Origin: Treponema sp.
GTDB lineage: Bacteria; Spirochaetota; Spirochaetia; Treponematales; Treponemataceae
Length of the DNA stretch: 13,722 bases
Direction of reading: 5' to 3'
Assembly (NCBI GenBank): GCA_014804085.1
Contig: JAAVAM010000068.1
Span: 1-13,722, forward strand
Shown here: piece by piece, positions 5,618 to 12,859 of the stretch
Numbering within the stretch: the first letter of the stretch is position 1
Layout: each line of letters opens with the position of its first letter
The notes under the pieces: generated by a model
Database searches by the model: none
Told to the model about the DNA's origin: nothing
What the model saw: the letters and a program-made list of their open reading frames with translations, nothing else
Position numbers and translations under genes: made by a program

Positions 5618-6658
5618 CTATCTCCTCCCGAACGCTTCCAAATTGGCAAGCCCGCGCTTGAACTGCGCAATCCGCGCGCACGCCGTCGTGTCCCAGCCGC
5701 TGCGGTCGCCGCGCCGCAGCAGATGATACGCCACGCCCGCAATCATCGCGCCGTTGTCGCCGCACAATGACAGCGGCGGGAACACGCAGCGGATGTCCGT
5801 CCGCTCCGCCAGCAGCGCGCGCAGCCGCGAATTCGCCGCCACGCCGCCGCCCGCCACCACCGTCTTCAGCCCCGTGTCGTCCACCGCACGGAACAGGCGG
5901 CTCGTCAGCGTGCGGCAGACAGTCTCCTGGAACGAGGCGCAGATGTTCTCCGCCGTCCGCTCATAGCCCGCGTTCAAAAACTGATCCGCCTGATGAATGA
6001 CCGCCGTCTTCAGCCCGCTGAACGACACGTCGTAGCGGTGCCCGTCGCGCTTGTCCAGCTTGGGCACGGGGAATGAGAACGCGCGCGAATCGCCGTTCTT
6101 TGCCAGCGCGTCGATGACCGCGCCGCCGGGATAGCCCAGCCCGTAATATTTTGCCACCTTGTCGAACGCCTCGCCCACGCTGTCGTCCACCGTCGTGCCG
6201 AGGATTTCCCAGTCGTCAAAGCCGTCCACGCGGGCGATAATCGAATGCCCGCCGCTCACGAGCAGCCCCACATACGGATAGGGAATGTCGTCCTGCAAGT
6301 GCGCCGCATACAGATGCCCGAGCATGTGGTTCACGGCGACGAACGGCTTGCCCGTCGCCCAGGCGAGCGTCTTGGCGAACGTCAGCCCCACCAAAAGGCT
6401 TCCCATCAGGCCGGGACGGTTCGTCGCGGCAACCGCGTCCACGTCGTCCATGGTCAGCCGCGCCTCCGCCAACGCCTGCCGCACCACGGGCAGAATCCAT
6501 TCCGTATGCTTCCTGCTCGCAATCTCCGGCACAACGCCCTGATACACCTGATGAAACGGAATCTGCGTGGCGACCACGTTGCTGAGTATCTTCCTGCCGT
6601 CCTCAACGACGGCACACGCCGTCTCGTCGCAGGACGACTCAATGCCAAGCACCCTCAT
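5618..6658 (-). CDS. tsaD: tRNA N6-threonylcarbamoyladenosine transferase TsaD
   Basis: TsaD transfers the threonylcarbamoyl group from threonylcarbamoyl-AMP to A37 of ANN-decoding tRNAs, acting in the cytoplasm with TsaB and TsaE. The 346-residue length is standard. ASKHA and family motifs are in order: LGIESSCDETA (4-14), the metal-binding H111 and H115 in NHMLGHLYA, SGGHS (135-139), GEAFDKVAK (162-170), YPGG (176-179), SFSGLKTAV (212-220), AGGGVAANSRLR (269-280) and the metal ligand D301 in CGDNGAMIA. The loop usually read TxGPGLxGSL is TNRPGLMGSL here (residues 79-88); the other catalytic positions are intact, so I take this as a lineage variant. It is the first gene of the run tsaD-DUF456-DUF4954. 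A -10-like TATACT lies eight bases before the ATG and no clear RBS is seen, so translation could be nearly leaderless. Confidence 0.97.
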   Translation of the reverse strand: MRVLGIESSCDETACAVVEDGRKILSNVVATQIPFHQVYQGVVPEIASRKHTEWILPVVRQALAEARLTMDDVDAVAATNRPGLMGSLLVGLTFAKTLAWATGKPFVAVNHMLGHLYAAHLQDDIPYPYVGLLVSGGHSIIARVDGFDDWEILGTTVDDSVGEAFDKVAKYYGLGYPGGAVIDALAKNGDSRAFSFPVPKLDKRDGHRYDVSFSGLKTAVIHQADQFLNAGYERTAENICASFQETVCRTLTSRLFRAVDDTGLKTVVAGGGVAANSRLRALLAERTDIRCVFPPLSLCGDNGAMIAGVAYHLLRRGDRSGWDTTACARIAQFKRGLANLEAFGRR

Positions 6659-6665
6659 ACGGAGC

Positions 6666-6671
6666 AGTATA
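6666..6671 (-). promoter_or_regulatory. -10-like box just before tsaD
   Basis: TATACT on the minus strand ends eight bases before the tsaD ATG. No convincing -35 is found at the right distance (TAGCGT is the closest). If used, transcription would begin at or next to the start codon. Weak evidence. Confidence 0.3.
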
Positions 6672-6722
6672 CCATATCCCGCCCAAAGACGCTACCGAAA
6701 AAAAGGCCGGAACAACTTGGGA

Positions 6723-6754
6723 GCGGGGCACAGCGGCTTGTTGCCATGCCCCGC
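6723..6754. other. Hairpin after the FRG-domain gene
   Basis: GCGGGGCA (6723-6730) pairs with TGCCCCGC (6747-6754) around a 16-nt loop, beginning three bases after the FRG gene's stop. A run of seven T on the minus strand lies about 19 nt beyond the stem, too far for a standard terminator. It may still mark the 3' end of the LRR-FRG transcript. Confidence 0.45.
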
Positions 6755-6756
6755 CG

Positions 6757-7923
6757 TCAATCTTGCTCTTTCTTGTCGATTGTTTCGTTTATTTCGTTCG
6801 CCACGCTGTCCATGTCGGGGTAGATGAATTCTTCCGTGATGTTGAAACGCGCCAGTTCGGCTTTTATCTTGTTCTTTGCGCCGGGCGGAATGAGGACGAC
6901 TTGCTGGATTCCTTTTTCGTCCTTGTAAAAGAGCCGCCGCAGGTCGAATGGGTCTGTCCTAAATTCCTCAAACCCGTTGTCGTCGTCATAGGGCTTCACT
7001 TTCCAAAAATTCATGTGCCATGTTTTGGTTTCGTCCAAATCAGCCTTGAACGGACTGTTTTCAAGCAGGGACGCATAGGTGATAATTCCCTCGCTTTGCA
7101 GAATATACTCGGTTAATTCCCCTTGCTTGATTTCCTTGTCATTTTTCCATATACACGCCATGTTTGCGTTGGCAAGGATGAACGCGCCGCACTGATTCTT
7201 TATGCGCGGATTGTTCTGCGGCACGCGGACGATGAGCGACTTCCGCACGATGCTCTTGAGGTCTATGTGCTTCTCGTTATATGCTTGGTTCGCGTCCTTT
7301 TTCCAAAGCGAGCCGAGCTTCCACAGGTGGAATCCCCGCTCCATGAATGCGGTGTTCGCGATGATGCTCGCGTCGGAACTTTCTGCGGTCTTGGGGCGCG
7401 CGGGTTTCGCATTGTCATTCTTTTCCGGCTCGCGAAAAAGCACGATTTCGCCCCATGTCTTCTCGTCGTCCGCAACGGGCTTTCTGAATTTCTTGTACGG
7501 CACGCAGGCAAAATACAGCGCGGCAAGCGGATTTTCGCTGATGTCTAGGAAGCGGGTTTTCAGCCCGAAATGCTGCATGAGGGCGAGTTTTTCCACGGCG
7601 TTCCTGCAAGCGTCCACCTCGTTCGAAAAATAGCGGGAGAACACCTCGATCATTCGGTTCTCGTTCGCAGGGTTATTCCGCAGCGAATACGGAGAGAGAA
7701 GATAACTTGCGTTCGTCTGCCCTCGGTAGAACACGGGATTCTCAAAGTCCGTCTTGAGCGTATCCACAAAGCGCACGTATTCGTCCAACGACTCGATGAC
7801 CGTGACCTTTACCTTGCCCCCGTCAAACGACTTGACTCCTTCCACAGAAGCGCGGCTCTTGTCTTTCGCATAAGAGCCGTACCCCTTGATTCTCACCGCC
7901 TTTTCAAACAGACTATCCGACAT
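6757..7923 (-). CDS. FRG-domain protein
   Basis: The 388-residue cytoplasmic protein carries a FRG domain from about residue 40 to 240. The name-giving motif FYRGQ is at 65-69. It is followed by SPYSLRNN (77-84) and the second hallmark block QHFGLKTRFLDISENPLAALYFAC (117-140, given here only to identify the motif's key residues QHxGLxTRxLD and NPLxALYFA). The family is uncharacterised biochemically; FRG proteins turn up in mobile and accessory regions, and a toxin or effector role has been suspected. The C-terminal half (240-388) has no domain I recognise. The start at 7923 is supported by AGGAG seven bases upstream and lies 11 bases inside the preceding LRR gene, so the two proteins are likely co-translated. 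Intact; no signal peptide. Confidence 0.85.
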   Translation of the reverse strand: MSDSLFEKAVRIKGYGSYAKDKSRASVEGVKSFDGGKVKVTVIESLDEYVRFVDTLKTDFENPVFYRGQTNASYLLSPYSLRNNPANENRMIEVFSRYFSNEVDACRNAVEKLALMQHFGLKTRFLDISENPLAALYFACVPYKKFRKPVADDEKTWGEIVLFREPEKNDNAKPARPKTAESSDASIIANTAFMERGFHLWKLGSLWKKDANQAYNEKHIDLKSIVRKSLIVRVPQNNPRIKNQCGAFILANANMACIWKNDKEIKQGELTEYILQSEGIITYASLLENSPFKADLDETKTWHMNFWKVKPYDDDNGFEEFRTDPFDLRRLFYKDEKGIQQVVLIPPGAKNKIKAELARFNITEEFIYPDMDSVANEINETIDKKEQD

Positions 7924-8491
7924 ACGCGCTCCTGTAGCCGTTCTCGCGGGCAAAGCGCGCCACTTCGGAATTTTCCTTGCAGACGAACGTCAGGTGTTCG
8001 GGGGAATCCGCAAAGGGATTGTCGGTAAAGTCTGCCTTGCCGCAGAGGGCGACCACGGTACGCAACGCCCGGCATCCGCAGAAAGCGTCCTTTTCTATGA
8101 CGAGTGTACCGTCCACTTGGGGAAGAACGAGCGTCGCAAGTTTTGCGCAGTCTTTGAACGCGTTGGCTTGGATGGTGTAATCGCCGTCTGTGGAAGCAAG
8201 CGTCAGGTTCTTTAGGAGTGCCTTCTCTTTATCTGCCGCTGTTCCGTCTTTCCCCACTTCGCCAAAAATAACCGTAGTGAGCGATTCGCATTCCTCAAAC
8301 GCCTTTTCGCCGATGCTTTTAGGGCAGCCTTTGAACAGAATCTTTTCGACATCGGAATGTGCGAACGCGGATTTTGATATAGCAGCAGTGCTGTCAATCT
8401 CTGCAAATTCTTCATCATCTGTTTTGAAGCTGCCGATGAAATATGCCGTGCTGTTGTTTTTTTCTAGACATATGCTTTTCATTGTTTTCAT
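7913..8491 (-). CDS. Cytoplasmic LRR_5 protein upstream of the FRG gene
   Basis: The 192-residue protein has LRR_5-type repeats: CPKSIGEKAFEECESLTTV (residues 57-75), TIQANAFKDCAKLATLVL and VIEKDAFCGCRALRTVV. It ends in a tail (ENSEVARFARENGYRSAYV) like the solvent-exposed last strand seen in many LRR_5 proteins. Unlike the other LRR proteins here it has no signal peptide or lipobox, so it should stay in the cytoplasm. The start at 8491 is chosen because AGGA lies close upstream and the next Met (three codons on) has no RBS; an extension to 8548 would run through a hairpin element. Its last 11 bases overlap the FRG gene. A plausible role is recognition or inhibition for the FRG partner, but that is inference. 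Confidence 0.72.
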   Translation of the reverse strand: MKTMKSICLEKNNSTAYFIGSFKTDDEEFAEIDSTAAISKSAFAHSDVEKILFKGCPKSIGEKAFEECESLTTVIFGEVGKDGTAADKEKALLKNLTLASTDGDYTIQANAFKDCAKLATLVLPQVDGTLVIEKDAFCGCRALRTVVALCGKADFTDNPFADSPEHLTFVCKENSEVARFARENGYRSAYVG

Positions 8492-8537
8492 TGTCCTATC
8501 CTGTTGCGTTTTACTTCCGCCGAAGATTGTTTGTGCG

Positions 8538-8639
8538 CGGGTTTTCAACGAAAACCCGGAGAGCAGCGCAATGCGCTGCGACTGCTTCTCGTGCCGTTTT
8601 TGGTTTTGGCACAGGTACGGGCTGCATACGCGCAGCCCG
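8538..8639 (-). repeat. Multi-hairpin intergenic element, copy B
   Basis: Four inverted repeats fill the gap between the giant lipoprotein gene and the LRR gene: CGGGTTTTC/GAAAACCCG (8538-8546 with 8550-8558), GCAGCGCA/TGCGCTGC (8563-8570 with 8572-8579), GTGCC/GGCAC (8591-8595 with 8608-8612) and CGGGCTGC/GCAGCCCG (8618-8625 with 8632-8639). Read on the minus strand, the GCAGCG..CGCTGC hairpin, a 4-nt spacer and the CGGGTTTTC..GAAAACCCG hairpin match the last two hairpins of the element at 98-139, with paired changes in the arms (CGAG/CTCG there, CGGG/CCCG here). No T tract follows any stem. Confidence 0.75.
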
Positions 8640-8650
8640 GTTATTGCTTG

Positions 8651-11600
8651 CTATTTGGTAAATGTTACTTTACCTGACAAGTCGTCCTTACCCGATCCCT
8701 TTATCTTCTCCCATTTATCATTCGTGCCCTTGTAGTGTACGGTTTCGAGTTTATCGCATCCACTAAATGCACCGTCCCCGATGAACTTCACACTGTCGGG
8801 TATCTCAATGCTTAGGAGACCACTACATTCACTGAACGCCAAACCACTGATGTACTCAACGCCGTTGTCGATTTTCACGCTCGCAAGGCTTGTACATCCC
8901 ATGAACGCACTATTCTTGATGCGCAACACGCCACCGGGAATCATCACGCTCGTAAGGCTCGTGCACCTAGAGAACGCGTACTCCCCGATTTCCGTCACGC
9001 CGTCGGGAATTACCACGCTCATGAGGCTCGTGCACCCAGAGAACGCGCCATCCTCAATGCGCGTCACACTGTCGCCTATTGTCACGCTCGTGAGGCTCGT
9101 GCACCCAGAGAACGCGTACAACCCGATTTCCGTCACGCTGTCAGGTATCACCACGCTCGTGAGGCTCGTGCACTCAGAGAACGCGAACCGCCCGATACTT
9201 TTAACGCCGTTGCCGATTCTCACGCTCGCAAGGTTCGTGCACCCTCTGAACGCCTGCTGCCCGATGCTCGTCACGCTGTCGGGAATCACCATACTCGCGA
9301 GACTTGTGCATCCAAAGAATGCCTCGTCTCCAATACTCGTAATACCACCGGGAATCGTCACACTCGTGAGGTTCGTGCACCCAAAGAATGCGCCCCACTC
9401 GATGCTCGTCACGCCCGCGGGAATAGTCACGCTCGCAAGGTTTGTGCACCCTTCGAACGCAAACAGCTCGATGCTCGTTACGCTCGTAGGAATCGTCACA
9501 CCCGTAAGGTTCTTGCACCCTTTGAACGCGTTGCTCCCGATGCTTGTAACGCCTTCGGGGATGACCACCATCGCCTCTGTCCCGGAGTATTTTGTAAGCA
9601 CACCAGTATCATCTATCGTGCCGTTTTCCATATATGGCTTTGATCCACACACCGTACATTTGCCCCCACTGTATGAGTGGTCATGCACGGTTACCTTGCA
9701 TATTGCTTGCTTGTCGCCCGCCCGTGCGGTGATAGTCGCAGTACCTGCTTTGATCCCCCTTACCCACACCCGATTATCCGTGCTGCCTGGACTTAGCGTT
9801 GTGACCGTTGTATCGGACGATGACCATACTACCGTTTTGTCATCAGCATCCCTCGGAACCACTGACGCACCCAAGCTCCTCTCACCACCGGACGGAATGT
9901 TGATCGATTCTGAACTGAGAGAGATGTTTGTAACCGCAATTGATTGCTGCTTCACGGTGACCATGCATGTAGTTTGCTTGTCACCCGCCCATGCGGTGAT
10001 GGTCGCCGTGCCCCCCTTGACCGCCGTCACCGTGCCGTCATTACCCACTGTCGCAACTGACGTGTCGGACGATGACCATACCACCGTCTTGTCGTCCGCG
10101 TTGCTCGGCATTACCGTCGCCGTCAGTTTTCTCGTCTTGTTGAGATCAATTGTAAGCGTCGTCGCATCGAGCGCAATGCTCGCAACGGCTATCGAATTCA
10201 CGGTGACCGCACATGTCGCCGTCTTCTCGCCCGCCCGCGCGGTGATGGTCGCCGTGCCTACTTTGACCGCTGTCACCGTGCCGCTGTTACCTACCGTCGC
10301 AACCGACGTATCGGACGATGACCATACCACCGTCTTGTCGTCCGCGTTGCTCGGCGTTACCGTCGCCGTAAGTTTCCCTGTCTCGCCGCGCGTAATCGTG
10401 AGCGTCGTCGCATTGAGCGTAATGCTCGCGACGGCTATCGAATTCACGGTAAGCGCACATGTCGCCGTCTTCTCGCCCGCACGTGCGGTGATGGTCGCCG
10501 TGCCAGCCTTGACTGCCGTCACCATGCCGCTGTTGTCCACCGTCGCGACCGACGTGTCGGACGACGACCATGTTACCGTCGTGTCCTCCGCGTTGCTCGG
10601 CGTTACCGTTGCCGTAAGTTTCCCTGTCGCACCGCGCATGAGCGTGAGCGTCGTCGCGTCGAGCGTGAGGCTCGCAACGGCTATCGAATTCACGGTGACG
10701 GTGCATGTTGCCGTCTTGCCGTCCTCTTGTGTGGTGGCGGTGATAATCGTCTCGCCCGCCTTGACCGCCGTTACCGTGCCGTCAGCATCCACCGTCGCGA
10801 CCGTCGTGTCGGACGACGACCATACCACCGTCGCGTTGTCCGGCGTTACCGTTGCCGTCAATCGTTCTGTCTCGCCGCGCGTGAGCGTGAGCGTTTTCTT
10901 GTTGAGTGTGATGTCCTTAACGCCTATGTAGCCGTCACGGCAGACGATGCAGGTGGGATTCAGAGAGCCTTGTCCACTGATTGCCTTCCACTGCTCCTTC
11001 GTGCCGCCGTAGCTCACCGTATAGGAGTCATTGCACCTAGAGAACGCGTTGCCCTCAATTTTCGTCACGCTTGCGGGAATCGTCACGCTCGTGAGGCTCG
11101 TGCACCCATAGAACGCGTACTCCCCGATTTCCGTCACGCCGTCGGGAATTACCACGCTCGTGAGGCTCGTGCACCCATCGAACGCGCTGCTCCTGATTTC
11201 CGTCACGCCATCGGGAATTACCACGCTCGTGAGGCTCGTGCACCCAGAGAACGCGTACTCCCCGATTTCCGTCACGCCGTCGGGTATCACCACGCTCGTG
11301 AGGCTCGTGCACTCAGAGAACGCTCTGCCCCCGATTTCCGTCACGCCATCGGGTATCACCACGCTCGTGAGGCTCGTACACCCAGAGAACGCGCTGCTCC
11401 TGATTTCCGTCACGCCATCGGGAATTACCACGCTCGTGAGGCTCGTGCACCCATCGAACGCGTACCACCCGATTTCCGTCACGCTGTCAGGTATCACCAC
11501 GCTCGTAAGTCCCGTGCACCCATAGAACGCGAACCCGCCGATTTCCGTCACGCCGTCGGGAATTACCACCACCGCATCAGTCCCGCTGTATTTCGTGAGC

Positions 11601-12859
11601 TTGCCGTAGTCGTCTATCGTGCCGTTCTCCATGTACAGCACGGCTCCGCACACCTCGCACTTGCCCCAGCGATAGGAGTGGACATGCACGGTTACCATGC
11701 ACTCCGCCGTCCTGTCGCCCGCCTGTGCGGTGATGGTCGCCGTGCCAGCCTTGACTGCCGTCACCGTGCCGTCACTGTCCACCGCCGCGACATCAGCATT
11801 GGACGATGACCATGTTACCGCCCTGTCGTCCGCATTGTCCGGCATTACCGTCGCTGCCAGTTTCTGTACCTCGTCAGGTACGAGCGCGAGCGTCGTCACA
11901 TCAAGCGTGACTTGCTCCACCGCTATTGCCCGCGAATCCACGATGGCCGTGCATACCGCAACCTTGCCACCCGCTGCTTGAGCGATGATGATTGCCGTGC
12001 CTTCCGTGACCGCCGTCACCGTACCGTCATTCCCCACCGTCGCGACATCAGCATTGGTTGATGACCATGCAACCGTCTTGTCGTCCGCGCTGCTCGGCAT
12101 CACCGTCGCCGTCAGTTTCCTCGTCGTGCCGGGCGCGAGCGTAATCGTTTCCCTATTAAGTGTGACGCTCTCCACCTTGATGAGTATCGGCTTCACCGTT
12201 ACCTCGCAGACCGCCGTCCTGTCGCCCGCCCGTGCGGTGATGGTCGCCGTGCCTTCCGTGACCGCCGTCACCGTGCCGTCATTCCCTACTGTCGCCACCG
12301 CCACATTGGATGATGACCATGCCACTGACTTGTCATCCGCGTCGTTCGGCGTTACCGTCACCGTGCCGTCATTGCCCACCGTCGCAACCGCCGTGTCGGA
12401 CGATGACCATGCTACCGTCTTGTCACCTGCATTATACGGCGTTACCGTCGCCGTCAGTTTCCTCGTCGTGCCGGGCGCGAGCGTGAGCGTCGTCGCGTCA
12501 AGCATGACGTTCTCCACTGCGGCGGATTCCGACTGTACGGTTACCAGGCAGACCGCCGTCTTGCCACCCGCCCGGGCGGTGATGACAGCCGTGCCTGGCT
12601 TGATTGCCACAACTGTGCCGTCACTGCCTACCATCGCGACATCAGCATTGGACGATGACCATGCCACCGTCTTGTCGTCCGCGTTGCTCGGCGTTACCGT
12701 CGCCGTCAGCTTCTCCGTCGTGCCAGGCGCGAGCGTGAGCGTCGTCGTATTGAGCGCAATGTTCTCCACCGCAATGGAAGCCGAATCATTCTCACACCCT
12801 ATGACGAGCAACGCCAACACTGCCGCCATGCATGCGCTAACCCATGTTATCTTTTTCAT
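8651..12859 (-). CDS. Giant Big_2/LRR (BspA-type) surface lipoprotein
   Basis: The 1402-residue precursor has a signal peptide with lipobox LLVIGC (acceptor C22), so it should be a lipidated surface or periplasmic protein. Domains in order: Big_2 Ig-like repeats at about 28-391 (four, the second rearranged); a short HSYRWGKCEVCG Cys/His motif near 394; eight LRR_5 repeats of 23 residues at 430-610; a YGGTKEQWKAI cap near 617. The whole plan then repeats: five Big_2 domains (647-1057), HSYSGGKCTVCG near 1061, twelve LRRs (about 1096-1375) and the cap YKGTNDKWEKI. The two halves thus look like a duplicated module. BspA relatives bind host matrix proteins or other bacteria; the ligand here is unknown. 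The ATG overlaps the stop of the DUF6261-like gene (ATGA) and has GGAGG four bases upstream, so translation is coupled. No clear terminator follows; a multi-hairpin element does. Confidence 0.92.
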   Translation of the reverse strand: MKKITWVSACMAAVLALLVIGCENDSASIAVENIALNTTTLTLAPGTTEKLTATVTPSNADDKTVAWSSSNADVAMVGSDGTVVAIKPGTAVITARAGGKTAVCLVTVQSESAAVENVMLDATTLTLAPGTTRKLTATVTPYNAGDKTVAWSSSDTAVATVGNDGTVTVTPNDADDKSVAWSSSNVAVATVGNDGTVTAVTEGTATITARAGDRTAVCEVTVKPILIKVESVTLNRETITLAPGTTRKLTATVMPSSADDKTVAWSSTNADVATVGNDGTVTAVTEGTAIIIAQAAGGKVAVCTAIVDSRAIAVEQVTLDVTTLALVPDEVQKLAATVMPDNADDRAVTWSSSNADVAAVDSDGTVTAVKAGTATITAQAGDRTAECMVTVHVHSYRWGKCEVCGAVLYMENGTIDDYGKLTKYSGTDAVVVIPDGVTEIGGFAFYGCTGLTSVVIPDSVTEIGWYAFDGCTSLTSVVIPDGVTEIRSSAFSGCTSLTSVVIPDGVTEIGGRAFSECTSLTSVVIPDGVTEIGEYAFSGCTSLTSVVIPDGVTEIRSSAFDGCTSLTSVVIPDGVTEIGEYAFYGCTSLTSVTIPASVTKIEGNAFSRCNDSYTVSYGGTKEQWKAISGQGSLNPTCIVCRDGYIGVKDITLNKKTLTLTRGETERLTATVTPDNATVVWSSSDTTVATVDADGTVTAVKAGETIITATTQEDGKTATCTVTVNSIAVASLTLDATTLTLMRGATGKLTATVTPSNAEDTTVTWSSSDTSVATVDNSGMVTAVKAGTATITARAGEKTATCALTVNSIAVASITLNATTLTITRGETGKLTATVTPSNADDKTVVWSSSDTSVATVGNSGTVTAVKVGTATITARAGEKTATCAVTVNSIAVASIALDATTLTIDLNKTRKLTATVMPSNADDKTVVWSSSDTSVATVGNDGTVTAVKGGTATITAWAGDKQTTCMVTVKQQSIAVTNISLSSESINIPSGGERSLGASVVPRDADDKTVVWSSSDTTVTTLSPGSTDNRVWVRGIKAGTATITARAGDKQAICKVTVHDHSYSGGKCTVCGSKPYMENGTIDDTGVLTKYSGTEAMVVIPEGVTSIGSNAFKGCKNLTGVTIPTSVTSIELFAFEGCTNLASVTIPAGVTSIEWGAFFGCTNLTSVTIPGGITSIGDEAFFGCTSLASMVIPDSVTSIGQQAFRGCTNLASVRIGNGVKSIGRFAFSECTSLTSVVIPDSVTEIGLYAFSGCTSLTSVTIGDSVTRIEDGAFSGCTSLMSVVIPDGVTEIGEYAFSRCTSLTSVMIPGGVLRIKNSAFMGCTSLASVKIDNGVEYISGLAFSECSGLLSIEIPDSVKFIGDGAFSGCDKLETVHYKGTNDKWEKIKGSGKDDLSGKVTFTK
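8735..9574 (-). repeat. 69-bp LRR-coding tandem repeats, set 2 (12 units)
   Basis: Twelve 69-bp units encode the C-terminal LRRs of the giant lipoprotein. The segment coding GCTSLTSV is nearly invariant in DNA as well as protein, while the residues before AF (for example SN, LF, WG, DE, QQ, RF) vary between units. The units are more diverged than in set 1. Confidence 0.85.
9689..10921 (-). repeat. Big_2-coding repeats, set 2 (5 units)
   Basis: Five units of roughly 240-250 bp encode the second group of Ig-like domains. Each contains the WSSSDTSVATV and GTATITA signatures. The middle three units are nearly identical in DNA over long stretches, and three share the VNSIAVAS linker between domains. 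The last unit is the most diverged, with a longer loop near residue 1025. Confidence 0.82.
11030..11572 (-). repeat. 69-bp LRR-coding tandem repeats, set 1 (8 units)
   Basis: Eight 69-bp units encode the first LRR block. Six or seven are close to identical in DNA, differing mainly in the few codons before AF and in the one after it (SG, DG, YG, SE). Two nonadjacent units share RSSAF and two share GEYAF, a mosaic pattern consistent with exchange or multi-unit duplication. Confidence 0.85.
11685..12778 (-). repeat. Big_2-coding repeats, set 1 (four units, one rearranged)
   Basis: Four Ig-like units follow the signal peptide. The second contains two successive WSSS..VATVGNDGTV half-domains joined by GTVTVTPNDADDK (residues 165-177, near 12330-12367), as if the back half of one domain and the front half of the next had been lost in frame. 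Confidence 0.8.

Noticed and set aside
5617..5742. Longer start for the DUF456 gene inside tsaD
   Set aside because: The extension is the out-of-frame reading of the tsaD 3' end; the ATG at 5616 has a strong RBS and begins the hydrophobic protein.
8781..10931. 716-codon open frame antisense to the giant lipoprotein gene
   Set aside because: It mirrors the repeats of the coding strand; the sense frame has a signal peptide, an RBS and recognisable Big_2 and LRR domains, while the antisense product has no family resemblance.
10727..11809. Arg/His-rich repetitive open frame on the plus strand
   Set aside because: It is the reverse reading of the LRR and Big_2 repeats, with no RBS and no independent support.
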